DNA from: Prauserella isguenensis
Lineage (GTDB): Bacteria; Actinomycetota; Actinomycetes; Mycobacteriales; Pseudonocardiaceae
NCBI RefSeq assembly: GCF_014191605.1
Contig: NZ_JACHWU010000002.1
Coordinates: forward strand, 620,001 to 684,000
Direction of reading: 5' to 3'
Length of the DNA: 64,000 bases
The notes beneath the pieces are model-generated. The model made no database searches. It saw only the letters and a program-made list of their open reading frames with translations, and was not told the DNA's origin. A program made the position numbers and the translations under genes. Below are positions 32,743 to 41,574 of this stretch, piece after piece (the stretch's first letter is position 1; the number at the start of each line of letters is the position of its first letter).

Positions 32743-33134
32743 CCGCCCTGACAATCGACGCCCTTCAGTTCGCCCTCGGCCTGTTCGTCCTGCTGTCGGT
32801 ACTGCTCGAGCGCGCCGTTGATCCGGCTTCGCAGCTCCGCGAGCTCCCTGCCGAACGCCACGAGCGCATCCGACACGGCACCCGAGGACGGTTCACCGCC
32901 GCCGGCCGGGTCGATGCCGTAGCGGGCCATGAACTCGCCGATCTCCCCGGCGTAGCCGTCGCCCAGCGGCACCGACCGGCCGAGGACCTTCGCCTCCCTG
33001 ACGAGCCTGCCGACCACGTCCTGCAGCTCACCGATCCGCTGCAGCGCGTCCTCGGCCAGGTCGGGCGCGACGGCGAAGGCGCCCGCAGGCAGGTCGACCG
33101 GGCCCGTCACGGGCGCGGGCGCACCACTCGTCAT
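32739..33134 (-). CDS. WXG100-like small helical protein
   Basis: 131 residues, first gene of the ESX-associated operon. An N-terminal proline-rich stretch is followed by AEDALQRIGELQDVVGRLVREAKVLG, then a GYAGEIGEFMARYG turn and a second helix ALVAFGRELAELRSRINGALEQYRQQDEQ. The two-helix hairpin size fits a WXG100/Esx-like partner, but no canonical WxG is present. It is followed with overlap by the DUF3558 gene. Assignment rests on architecture and context. Confidence 0.6.
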   Translation of the reverse strand: MTSGAPAPVTGPVDLPAGAFAVAPDLAEDALQRIGELQDVVGRLVREAKVLGRSVPLGDGYAGEIGEFMARYGIDPAGGGEPSSGAVSDALVAFGRELAELRSRINGALEQYRQQDEQAEGELKGVDCQGG

Positions 33135-33346
33135 CGCGTCATGCCTCTCCGTGACCGGACGATTCCAGGCCGCAATCCTAGGCGACCACGCGCCACTGTC
33201 CAGCCCTCGTTCGTGCCGTACGGCCCGTGCCCCGTGTGCTCGTTGTCACCGTCTCACCACGCGGGGTGAATCTCCACGTTTCGCCCGTGTTTGACACACT
33301 CCGTGGGACCCTGGAGCAGGGCGCATGCACGGAATGTGGAGGTCGC

Positions 33347-34540
33347 GTGACGTCGAGAGGGCACTCTGCCGCAACCACCGAGGACTTCGGTGAACGCCCC
33401 GCGTACCCGACCCCCGCCGGTCCGGGCGTACAGCTCGGGCTCGGAGACCTGCACGACACGGCGCAGCGCATCGCGGCCAACGTGGAACGGGTGCTGGTCG
33501 GCAAGCCCGAGGTCGTCCGCATCGCGCTCGTCACGCTGCTGTCCGAGGGACATCTGCTCGTCGAGGACGTTCCCGGCGTCGGCAAGACCTCGCTCGCCAA
33601 GGCGTTGGGCCGGTCGATCGACTGCACCGTGAGCCGCATCCAGTTCACACCCGACCTCATGCCCAGCGACGTCACGGGCGTGTCGATCTACAACCGCCAG
33701 CAGGCCTCGTTCGAGTTCCGGCCCGGCCCGGTGTTCGCGAACATCGTCGTCGGCGACGAGATCAACCGCGCCTCCCCCAAGACGCAGTCCGCGCTGCTGG
33801 AGTGCATGGAGGAACGGCAGGTCACCGTCGACACCACGACGTATCCCCTCGACTCGCCGTTCATGGTGATCGCCACCCAGAATCCGGTGGAGATGGAGGG
33901 CACGTACGCCCTGCCGGAGGCCCAGCGCGACCGCTTCACCGCGCGGGTCTCGATCGGCTACCCGGACCCGCAGGCCGAACTCGCGATGGTGGACGAGCAC
34001 GCGGGAGACAACCCGCTCGACGGCCTCATGCCGGTGTCGGACGGCGAGACCGTGCACCGGCTCGCCCGCGCCGTCCAGCAGCTGCACGTGGCGCACGAGG
34101 TACGGCAGTACGCGGTCGACCTGGTGTCGGCCACGCGCCAACTGCCGGAACTGCGACTCGGCGCCTCTCCCCGCGCGACGTTGCAGCTGATCCGCGCCGC
34201 CCGCGCCCAGGCCGCACTCTCCGGACGCGAGTTCGTCGTACCCGACGATCTGCACGCGGTCGCCGTGCCGGTGCTCGCGCACCGGCTCGTCCTCACCACC
34301 GAGGCACTCGCCGCCCGCCGCTCTGCCTCGGACGTCGTCCACGCCGTCCTGCAGCGGGTTCCGGTTCCGCAGCGCGCCGCTCCCACAGGCAGTGCCGGCG
34401 CAGGAGCACCGGCACCCGCGGCAGGCGGCCATCCCGCGCCCCCGCACACGAGCAACGGTCACGGCGGTCACCGGGGGCAGCCCGGCGGCGCAGGCCGTCC
34501 CGGCGCCCCGGACGGCCACGGCGGCCCGTACGGCTACTGA
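33347..34540 (+). CDS. MoxR-family AAA+ ATPase
   Basis: 397 residues from a GTG with GGAGG 4-5 nt upstream. Walker A LVEDVPGVGKTSLAKAL, Walker B NIVVGDEINRASPKTQSALLECMEERQ, and sensor 1 VIATQNPVEMEGTY. The C-terminal lid contains LGASPRATLQLIRAARAQAAL, then a Gly/His/Pro-rich tail of about 60 residues. MoxR ATPases act as chaperones for complexes encoded by adjoining DUF58 and transglutaminase genes, exactly the order here. First gene of a three-gene operon. TTGACA at 33291 could be its -35 element; no clear -10 was found. Confidence 0.92.
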   Translation: MTSRGHSAATTEDFGERPAYPTPAGPGVQLGLGDLHDTAQRIAANVERVLVGKPEVVRIALVTLLSEGHLLVEDVPGVGKTSLAKALGRSIDCTVSRIQFTPDLMPSDVTGVSIYNRQQASFEFRPGPVFANIVVGDEINRASPKTQSALLECMEERQVTVDTTTYPLDSPFMVIATQNPVEMEGTYALPEAQRDRFTARVSIGYPDPQAELAMVDEHAGDNPLDGLMPVSDGETVHRLARAVQQLHVAHEVRQYAVDLVSATRQLPELRLGASPRATLQLIRAARAQAALSGREFVVPDDLHAVAVPVLAHRLVLTTEALAARRSASDVVHAVLQRVPVPQRAAPTGSAGAGAPAPAAGGHPAPPHTSNGHGGHRGQPGGAGRPGAPDGHGGPYGY

Positions 34541-34553
34541 GCACGGATCGACC

Positions 34554-35915
34554 ATGACCAGCTACGCGGCCGGTGTCCCGGCACCGCACGCGGCCCCCGA
34601 GCAGACCCGCCCTCCGGCGGAGTCACGCCGCCGACCGGCCCTCCTGCGGGCCCTGTCGGGTCTGACCACCCGTGGCCGTTGCCTGCTCGCAGCGGGCGTC
34701 GCAGCCGCGGCCTGTGCCGTCGTTCTCGACGAACGCGGCCTGCTGCGGGTCGCGGCCTTCGTCGTGGCACTGCCTCTGCTGGCCGCGGCACTCGCCGCGG
34801 TGTCGAAGGTCCGCATCGGCGCTCGCCGCATCATCACACCCGAACGCGTGCCCGCGGGCGGTGACGGCGACGTACGCCTGGACCTGTGGCGCACCGGCCG
34901 GCTCCCCGCGGGGGAGATCCTGCTCGAGGACCGGCTGCCGCACCCGCTCGGCCCGCGGCCGCGCTTCGTGGTGGAGCGGCTTCCCCACCACCCCGTCACA
35001 CTGCGCTACCCGATCCGGCCCGGCATGCGCGGCGTCCACCGCATCGGCACGTTGCGCGCGACCATCACCGACCCGTTCGGGCTCTGCGAGGTCGACCGAG
35101 ACCTCGTCCCGCCGTCAGGCGTAGTGGTCGTGCCGCGCGTAACCCCGCTGCGCGGCCGTCCCGGCGGCGCGGGCACCGGCGGGGTCGACAGCGGCGACGT
35201 CCGTCACCACGCGGGTCAGGGCGATCCGGACGTGATGGTGCGTCAGTACCGAACCGGCGACGACATGCGGAAGGTCCACTGGCGTTCGACGGCGCGACGC
35301 GACGAGATCATGGTCCGGGTCGAGGAACGGCCCTGGCGAGGCGGGACGACGGTGCTGCTCGACCGGCGCGCCGCCGCGCACCACGGCGTCGGCCGTCCCG
35401 ACGGCAGCCTCGAGTGGGCGGTCGAGTTCGCCGCCAGCGCGTGCGTGCACCTGAGCGGTTCCGGCAGCCCGGTGCGACTGGCCGACGAACGCGGCCACGT
35501 CCTGGCCGACATCCCCGACGGAGCCGGCCACGCGGGCGGCGGGGTCGTCCTCGACGCGCTCGCCGCTCTGCAGCCCGCGCACGAACGGGATCTGACCGTG
35601 TCGTCGGGACCGGCGCACGCCCAGGGCCACGAGCTGATCGCCGTCCTGGGCACGGTCGGCGCCCAGGGGGTTGCGGAGCTGACCCACACCCGCCCCCGCG
35701 GCGCACCCAGCCTCGCGGTGCTGCTGGACACCGCGTCGTGGCAGGACGCGTCGTGGCAGGAACCGGCCGCAACGGTCGCCGACACGGCGGCACTGCTCCG
35801 GGCCGCGGGCTGGCGGGTCGTCGTCGCGGGCAGGGACGCAGGCGTCGCCGACATCTGGGCGGAGCTGTGCCGCGCCACCACGACCAGCCCGCTGCAGACG
35901 GGTGATTTCCGGTGA
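34554..35915 (+). CDS. DUF58 domain membrane protein
   Basis: 453 residues. Two hydrophobic helices at about 43-80 follow a basic segment. A beta-rich extracytoplasmic-type region comes next, then the DUF58 signature DPDVMVRQYRTGDDMRKVHWRSTARRDEIMVR and a von Willebrand-like C-terminal fold. It works with MoxR and the downstream transglutaminase-like protein in an envelope complex of unknown substrate. The start is 13 bp after moxR stops. A duplicated TASWQDASWQEP near the C-terminus is a small internal repeat. Confidence 0.88.
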   Translation: MTSYAAGVPAPHAAPEQTRPPAESRRRPALLRALSGLTTRGRCLLAAGVAAAACAVVLDERGLLRVAAFVVALPLLAAALAAVSKVRIGARRIITPERVPAGGDGDVRLDLWRTGRLPAGEILLEDRLPHPLGPRPRFVVERLPHHPVTLRYPIRPGMRGVHRIGTLRATITDPFGLCEVDRDLVPPSGVVVVPRVTPLRGRPGGAGTGGVDSGDVRHHAGQGDPDVMVRQYRTGDDMRKVHWRSTARRDEIMVRVEERPWRGGTTVLLDRRAAAHHGVGRPDGSLEWAVEFAASACVHLSGSGSPVRLADERGHVLADIPDGAGHAGGGVVLDALAALQPAHERDLTVSSGPAHAQGHELIAVLGTVGAQGVAELTHTRPRGAPSLAVLLDTASWQDASWQEPAATVADTAALLRAAGWRVVVAGRDAGVADIWAELCRATTTSPLQTGDFR

Positions 35916-38440
35916 ACGCGCCCGCACCCCCGGCCGCACCGCCGGCCGCCCCCTCGCCGCCGCGACGGCGGCCACGGCTCACGCTGCACGGGATCATCGG
36001 CCCGCTCATGGCCGCGCTCGCGACGATCGCCGTCTCCACCGCGCTCACCGGCGTCGTGCAGGGATGGTCCTGGTTCGGTGACGTCGCGGCGGCCGCCCTG
36101 CTCATCGCGGGCACCGGCATCGCCGCGCGCGCCGTGCGGCTGCACCCGTTCCTCGTCGGCGCCGCGCAGCTGCTGGCGCTGCTCGTACTCGTCACCGGAT
36201 CGTTCACCACCGGCGGGGTACTCGGGCTGCTGCCGGGGCCCCAAGCGTTCGGCGAGCTGCATCAGGTGCTCACCGCCGGGTTCTCCGACATCCGCACCGG
36301 ACTTCCCCCGGTGGGCGCCAGTGACGGCATCCGCTGCCTGATCATGATCAGTGTCGGTCTCGTGGCGCTCGTGGTCGACCTGCTGGCCGTGACCGCCGCC
36401 GCGCCGGCCGCGACAGGCCTGCTCCTGCTGTGTGTCCACGCCGTACCGTCCGCGCTCACCTCGGAGCTGCTGCCGTGGTGGACGTTCGCGCTCGGGGTCG
36501 TCGCCTACGCCGCGCTGCTCGCCGTGGACGGCAGCCACCGGCACCGCGACCGCGTGTGGCGTACCCGGGCGCCGGCACGCGGATCGGGCGCCGGCGTGAG
36601 CGCGATGACCGCCCCGTCGGCACTCGTCGTCACCGCCGTCGTCGCAGGCCTGGTCGCGGGCGCGACGCTGACTGTCGTCGGCACCGAGGGCAGCCTTCCC
36701 GGATCGGACTCCGAGGAGCAGGCGGCGCCCGGCGGACTCGGCGTGGAACCGTTCACGTCGCTGCGCGGCATGCTCGGCGACCGCTCCCCCACCCGGATGT
36801 TCGAGGTCGACGGCCTCGGCGACAACGCACCCCTGATGCGCGCCTTCACCCTGTCCCGCTACATCCCCGGGCAGGGCTGGGGACTGCCGGACGGCCGCAG
36901 GATGCCCGCGGGCCGACCCGCCGACGGCCCCCTGCCGACCGCACCGGGCGACACGGTCGCCGGTGAGTCCCGCACCGTCCGCGTGACACCCGTCAACTGG
37001 ACCGACGTCTGGCTGCCGACCTACGGCAAGATCCGCAGCATCGACCCGCCCCCGGGCGACTGGTATTACGACCGCACCAGTGGGTCGGTCTACAGCGAGG
37101 ACCGGCGCAGGCCACGCACCTACACGATGACGACGTCGCTGGCCGAACCGACCCGTGACCGGCTCCGTGCGGCGGGCACCGTCACCGGCCCCGACCCCCG
37201 GTACCAGGAGGTCCCTCAGGTCGATCCGCGCGTACGTGCCCTCGCGCGCGACCTCACCGCCGACGAGCCGACGACGTTCGGCAAGGCCAGGGCCATCTGG
37301 CGGTACTTCACCGACCCGTCCAACGGATTCGTCTACGACACCGAGACCGCACCGGCCTCGGACCCCGACGCGCTCGCCGACTTCGTCCTACGCGGCAAGC
37401 GCGGATTCTGCGAGCAGTACGCCTCCGCCATGGCGGTCATGCTCCGCTCCCTCGACGTGCCGTCCCGAGTGGCCGTCGGCTTCACGCGGGGCACCACCGA
37501 CGGCCGGGGCACCCGGGTCCTGACGTCGGAGGACGCACACGCATGGGTCGAGGTGTACTTCGGCGACGACCTCGGCTGGGTCACGTTCGACCCGACCCCA
37601 CTCACCAACGGCCGCGGGTACACACCCGACTACCTGGACACCGGGGAGAACTCGGCACCCGACGAGCCGACCGGGTCGTCGCAGGCCCCGGAGAGCTCGT
37701 CGCCCGCGTCCCCGGAGCCGTCGCAGCCCGCCGCCGGGCCCGATCAGCAGGCGCAGAACGACGAGCAGGCCGGGCCACCACCGCAATGGCCCGGCTGGCT
37801 GGCAGGCGCCCTGCTGGCGGTGACGACCGCAGGCGTCCTGGCACTCGGCCGACGCCTCACCACCGGCCGCGCCGCTCCCGGCGCGGCGATCGCGGCCGTC
37901 GTCGGCAGCTGGCTCGTCGCGGTGGCACTGGCAGCATGGCTCGTGCACTGGGCCGTCGCACTCTGCGTGTTCCTGCTCGTCGCCTGCCTCGTGGGGCCCG
38001 CGTGTACCCGCGAGCTGATCCGCGAGCGCAGAATCGCCGAGGTGTCCCGCCTCACCGACGGGTCGCCGGACGCCGCCTGGCGCGAAGTGCTCGCCGAATG
38101 CGCCGACCGGGGCCTCGACCTGCCGGCGACGGCGACACTCAGGCAGTCGGCGGAGACCGTCGGCGACCGCCTCGGCCTCGACGACGCGGGCCGCCGCGAC
38201 CTGCACACGATCGTCACCGTCGTGGAACGGGCGTGGTACAGCCCGGCAGGTGCGGCCGGCGCGTCACTGAGCCGCCCCGAGTCTCCCCAGCCCTCCCAGT
38301 CTGGCCAGCCCTCCGAGTCAGCCCAGTCGGAACTGCAACGCGCCCTCGCGGGACTGCGCGAGAGCTTCGCACGCTGCGCACCGTTGTCCTGGCGGCGACG
38401 CATCCTGCCGCGGTCACTGCTGCGCCGTCGCGAGCACTGA
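35912..38440 (+). CDS. transglutaminase-like membrane protein (TgpA type)
   Basis: 842 residues from a GTG overlapping the DUF58 stop (GTGA). A Pro/Ala arm precedes about six membrane helices. The extracytoplasmic domain carries the catalytic triad: RGFCEQYASAMAVMLRSL (Cys about 500), SEDAHAWVEVYF (His) and GWVTFDPTP (Asp). A Ser/Pro/Gln linker leads to one or two more helices and a C-terminal cytoplasmic DUF4129-like domain. The family is peptide-crosslinking or protease-like at the envelope; the substrate is unknown. Last gene of the MoxR operon. Confidence 0.9.
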   Translation: MNAPAPPAAPPAAPSPPRRRPRLTLHGIIGPLMAALATIAVSTALTGVVQGWSWFGDVAAAALLIAGTGIAARAVRLHPFLVGAAQLLALLVLVTGSFTTGGVLGLLPGPQAFGELHQVLTAGFSDIRTGLPPVGASDGIRCLIMISVGLVALVVDLLAVTAAAPAATGLLLLCVHAVPSALTSELLPWWTFALGVVAYAALLAVDGSHRHRDRVWRTRAPARGSGAGVSAMTAPSALVVTAVVAGLVAGATLTVVGTEGSLPGSDSEEQAAPGGLGVEPFTSLRGMLGDRSPTRMFEVDGLGDNAPLMRAFTLSRYIPGQGWGLPDGRRMPAGRPADGPLPTAPGDTVAGESRTVRVTPVNWTDVWLPTYGKIRSIDPPPGDWYYDRTSGSVYSEDRRRPRTYTMTTSLAEPTRDRLRAAGTVTGPDPRYQEVPQVDPRVRALARDLTADEPTTFGKARAIWRYFTDPSNGFVYDTETAPASDPDALADFVLRGKRGFCEQYASAMAVMLRSLDVPSRVAVGFTRGTTDGRGTRVLTSEDAHAWVEVYFGDDLGWVTFDPTPLTNGRGYTPDYLDTGENSAPDEPTGSSQAPESSSPASPEPSQPAAGPDQQAQNDEQAGPPPQWPGWLAGALLAVTTAGVLALGRRLTTGRAAPGAAIAAVVGSWLVAVALAAWLVHWAVALCVFLLVACLVGPACTRELIRERRIAEVSRLTDGSPDAAWREVLAECADRGLDLPATATLRQSAETVGDRLGLDDAGRRDLHTIVTVVERAWYSPAGAAGASLSRPESPQPSQSGQPSESAQSELQRALAGLRESFARCAPLSWRRRILPRSLLRRREH

Positions 38441-38493
38441 ACCCGCGTCGCGGGCACGCCGAGCGCCCCGCGCACGACCCCGGCACCGCCGCT

Positions 38494-38538
38494 CGGCGGC
38501 ATCCACCCCGGCGGCGTCCACCCCAGTGGCGGCCACCC
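38494..38538. repeat. three 15-bp tandem units
   Basis: CGGCGGCATCCACCC, CGGCGGCGTCCACCC and CAGTGGCGGCCACCC follow each other directly after the transglutaminase gene. They are non-coding and imperfect. Confidence 0.55.
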
Positions 38539-38570
38539 CGTCAACGGGGACCGGACACGGCCGGACACGA

Positions 38571-38607
38571 CTCGAGCAGGGCTCCGCGTACGGGAGCCCT
38601 GCTCGAG
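38571..38607 (+). terminator. 15-bp hairpin after the MoxR operon
   Basis: CTCGAGCAGGGCTCC pairs with GGAGCCCTGCTCGAG across GCGTACG. It is followed by CAGAATCG and no T-run. It lies between convergent operons and probably terminates the MoxR-DUF58-transglutaminase transcript. Confidence 0.8.
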
Positions 38608-38716
38608 CAGAATCGTGCGATGACCACTGACGCCGGATCACGCCGCTGCGGAACACCGTGCCGCGGGATCCGGGGTCACGGGGCCCGGTGCCGCGGCGCG
38701 GACCGGCCGGGCGTCG

Positions 38717-39136
38717 TCATCTGTCGTCGAACCTCTGGCGGAGCCGGTCCTCCATCCGCTGGGAGAACGGACTGCGCCGGCGCTGTCCGGCGCCGCCGGA
38801 CGAGCCGCCGCCGGAATCCCCGGAACCGCTACCGGATTCCTCCTCCGGCTCCCCACCTGCTCGCATGGCAGTGACGACGAGCACCACCCCCAAGAACATC
38901 GCCAGGAAGCCGAACACGCTGATCAGCGGGATCTCGGCGACCCGCACCGGCACGACGACGCCGAGCACGAGCAGGCCGATGCCCAGCACGAACAGCGCGG
39001 CACCCTGCAGGCGCCTGCCACGCTTCGGGCGACGTACCTTCGCGCCGCGTACCGACGATGCGAACTTGGGGTCCTCGGCATAGAGCTCGCGCTCGATCTG
39101 GTCGAGCAGCCGCTGCTCATGCTCGGAGAGTGGCAT
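38717..39136 (-). CDS. DUF3040 membrane protein
   Basis: 139 residues from an ATG with GGAGG 5 nt upstream. It starts MPLSEHEQRLLDQIERELYAEDPKFAS, the DUF3040 signature. Two membrane helices follow (about 46-62 and 66-88) and a Glu/Ser/Gly-rich tail ending in an Arg-rich helix. The M. tuberculosis homologue Rv2169c lies near mraZ too. Function unknown; the cytoplasmic EHEQ arm may bind a partner. Single gene. Confidence 0.9.
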   Translation of the reverse strand: MPLSEHEQRLLDQIERELYAEDPKFASSVRGAKVRRPKRGRRLQGAALFVLGIGLLVLGVVVPVRVAEIPLISVFGFLAMFLGVVLVVTAMRAGGEPEEESGSGSGDSGGGSSGGAGQRRRSPFSQRMEDRLRQRFDDR

Positions 39137-39342
39137 CTTTCCTCCTCCGGCACAGCGCTTCCCGGCGCCACCTGGCGGCACCGGACCGCATTTCATCGTG
39201 GACCCTGACAGCCCCGGTCGGGGTGTCGGACTCCAGGATACGAGCACCGCGCGTCGGCGACTACCCGATCTCCCCTTCCGGCGGCAGTGTTTCCAGCGGC
39301 GACGTCCGGCGGTGCGCGAGCGGGCACGGAACGCGACGGACG

Positions 39343-40596
39343 TCACCTCTCATCGGGTGACAACAACGACGCCGGCCGCACGGCCGCGGCACCGAATCGG
39401 GAACGCGCGTCGTCGGCGGCGACCTCCGCGTCCCGCCACCGGGGCTCCGGTGCATCGAAGGTGAGCTGTTCTGCGGCGTCACCGGCCGTCAGACCTTCCA
39501 CGCGCACGCCCACGAGGCGCACGGCCGCACCGGAGGCGGCCTCGCGGAACAGTTCGGTCGCGGTGGCGTGGACCTCGTGGGCGACGTCGGTGGCGGCGGA
39601 CAGCGTGCGTGCGCGGGTGATCGTTCGGAAGTCGGAGAACCGCACCTTGATCGACACGGTCCTGCCTTTCAGGGCTTTCCGGCGCAGGGTCGCTGCGACC
39701 CGCTGGGCCAGTCGCAGCAGCTCGCGTTCGCACGCGCCGCGGTCCTGGACGTCGGCGTCGAAGGTGTGCTCGGCACCCACCGACTTCTCCTCCGACTCCG
39801 GCACGACGTGGCGGTCGTCGTGGCCGTGGGCCAATGCGTGCAGGTGTTCCCCCGCCGCGGCGCCGACACTGCGGCGGAGACGGTCGACCGGGGCCGCGGC
39901 GACGTCCGCGATCGTGGCGTAGCCGTGACTGCGGAGCGCGTCCTCGGTGCGCTTGCCCACGCCCCACAGCGCCGACACCGGCAACGGGTGCAGGAACGAC
40001 AGCGTCTGGGCGGCCGGGACGACGACCATACCGTCCGGCTTGGCCATCCCGGAGGCGAGCTTGGCGACGAACTTCGCCCTGCCGACGCCGACCGAGCAGG
40101 TGATGCCGTGATCGGCGGCCACCCGTTCGCGGATCCGCACGCCGATGTCGGCGGGCGTCGCGGACAACCTGCGCAACGCCCCGCTGACGTCCAGGAACGC
40201 CTCGTCGAGGCTCAGCGGCTCCACCAGCGGCGTGATGTCGCGGAACAGGGCCATGACCCCGTCGGAGACCTCCCGGTAGGCGTCACGGCTGGGCGGCAGC
40301 CACACCGCGTCGGGGCACAGCTTCCGTGCGGTCGCCGCGGGCATCGCCGACCGCACGCCGTAGCGCCGCGCCTCGTACGTCGCCGACAACACCACGGACC
40401 GCGGTCCCGCACCCGCCACGACCACCGGCCTGCCGACGAGCTCCGGGCGGGTGCGCAACTCGACGGCCGCGTAGAAGGCGTCCATGTCGACGTGCAGCAC
40501 ACCGCATCCCGAGTCGTCGGGCACCTCCGCCCGCGGGGCACCGGTACGCACCAGGAACCGCTCGTGCCCGCCGGGCAGCTGCGCATTACGTCCCAC
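39343..40596 (-). CDS. dinB: DNA polymerase IV (Y-family)
   Basis: 417 residues from a GTG at 40596. The palm has VLHVDMDAFYAAVEL (Asp37) and SLDEAFLDVSG (Asp131, Glu132), the metal-binding acids. SVGVGRAKFVAKLASGMAKPDG and ALWGVGKRTEDALRSHG follow (thumb), then the little-finger domain with KGRTVSIKVRFSDFRTITRARTL. It performs translesion synthesis. A TACTCT box 6 nt before the start suggests a leaderless mRNA. No LexA (GAAC-N4-GTTC) site was seen nearby, so SOS control is not supported by the sequence. Confidence 0.94.
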   Translation of the reverse strand: MGRNAQLPGGHERFLVRTGAPRAEVPDDSGCGVLHVDMDAFYAAVELRTRPELVGRPVVVAGAGPRSVVLSATYEARRYGVRSAMPAATARKLCPDAVWLPPSRDAYREVSDGVMALFRDITPLVEPLSLDEAFLDVSGALRRLSATPADIGVRIRERVAADHGITCSVGVGRAKFVAKLASGMAKPDGMVVVPAAQTLSFLHPLPVSALWGVGKRTEDALRSHGYATIADVAAAPVDRLRRSVGAAAGEHLHALAHGHDDRHVVPESEEKSVGAEHTFDADVQDRGACERELLRLAQRVAATLRRKALKGRTVSIKVRFSDFRTITRARTLSAATDVAHEVHATATELFREAASGAAVRLVGVRVEGLTAGDAAEQLTFDAPEPRWRDAEVAADDARSRFGAAAVRPASLLSPDER

Positions 40597-40602
40597 GGCG
40601 CC

Positions 40603-40608
40603 AGAGTA
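40603..40608 (-). promoter_or_regulatory. -10 box TACTCT of dinB
   Basis: TACTCT on the minus strand, 6 nt before the GTG; leaderless arrangement. Confidence 0.45.
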
Positions 40609-40655
40609 GCGGCCACCACCGACGATCACGGGGCACCGGCCGGGCGCCCGAGGCC

Positions 40656-41417
40656 TCAGGCGGGGCGGCGCGCCAGCACGTGCAGCCTGCTCGCGATGTC
40701 CCGCAGCGGCGGCGTCACGGCAGCCCGGTCCTCGAACTCGGTGACCTCGCGTTCCCATTCGGCGTCCGCGCCGTCGGCTCCCGCGTCGAGCTGGTGGGCC
40801 ACGTCCGCGACCACGCCGTCGCCCTGCATCAGCGACACCGCCAGTCCCGCACCACCGAGCAGCAGTTCGAGACCGGAGGTGTCGAACCGGCGCAGCACCG
40901 TCTCCGAATCCCCCGACAGCACGCCCTCCGGCGCCGTGAGCAGCGCCGTGGCCTCGGACAACTTGCCCGCCAACGCGCGCTGCAGCACGGCGGCGTGCCG
41001 GTTCGCGACGAGCACCGACACCGCGCCGCCGGGCGCGGTCACCGCGGCGAACGCACGCACTGCGGCGGCCGGGTCGTCCACGACCTCGAGCAGTCCGTGG
41101 GCGAGCACCAGGTCCGCCGAGCCCTCCGGAACGTGGCGGGCGAGCGCGTCGACGTCGTCGGCCACCACCGTGATCCGCTCGTCCGCACCCACCTCGTGGG
41201 CGCGGCGACGGAGCGTGGCGACGGCGTCCGGACTGGGCTCGACGACCGTCACGTCGCACCCCTGTCCCGCCAGCGGGACCGCCCAGCCGCCGGTACCGCC
41301 ACCGACGTCGATCACCCGTGGCCTGCCGGACCTGCGCTCGCGGGCCTGTGCCAGCTCGTCCGACAGCACTCGCCGTACGGCCGGGGACCCGTGGCCGGCC
41401 GCGTACTCCGTTCGCAT
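40656..41417 (-). CDS. class I SAM-dependent methyltransferase
   Basis: 253 residues. RVIDVGGGTGGWAVPLAGQGCDVTVVEPSPDAV is motif I with the acidic loop, VVADDVDAL the next, and ADLVLAHGLLEVVDDP motif IV. The rest is a cap domain with LLLGGAGLAVSLMQGDGVVADV, similar to CmoM/SmtA-like tRNA or small-molecule methyltransferases. It is upstream of dinB on the same strand but has its own TACGCT box 8 nt before the ATG. The substrate is not predictable. Confidence 0.85.
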   Translation of the reverse strand: MRTEYAAGHGSPAVRRVLSDELAQARERRSGRPRVIDVGGGTGGWAVPLAGQGCDVTVVEPSPDAVATLRRRAHEVGADERITVVADDVDALARHVPEGSADLVLAHGLLEVVDDPAAAVRAFAAVTAPGGAVSVLVANRHAAVLQRALAGKLSEATALLTAPEGVLSGDSETVLRRFDTSGLELLLGGAGLAVSLMQGDGVVADVAHQLDAGADGADAEWEREVTEFEDRAAVTPPLRDIASRLHVLARRPA

Positions 41418-41425
41418 GGGCGCCC

Positions 41426-41431
41426 AGCGTA
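41426..41431 (-). promoter_or_regulatory. -10 box TACGCT of the methyltransferase gene
   Basis: TACGCT on the minus strand, 8 nt before the ATG; divergent from the parA-like promoter about 130 bp away. Confidence 0.45.
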
Positions 41432-41561
41432 GTCACGCCTCCCCGCGCCCGCGCGCCCGGCGCCCGGACACGCCGACGGCGACGTCGCGGATCACGCCAC
41501 CACCCGAGTGAGCGATCTCCCCCGTGAACGCGGCACCACCCCGTGACACTCCGCGAGCCGA

Positions 41562-41567
41562 TACGCT
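41562..41567 (+). promoter_or_regulatory. -10 box TACGCT of the ParA-like gene
   Basis: TACGCT ends 7 nt before the GTG at 41575; no ribosome site is present, so a leaderless start is likely. Confidence 0.5.
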
Positions 41568-41574
41568 GTGCGGC

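Noticed and set aside
40597-40655. LexA/SOS box upstream of dinB
   Set aside because: No GAAC-N4-GTTC sequence is present; only a leaderless -10 box is seen.
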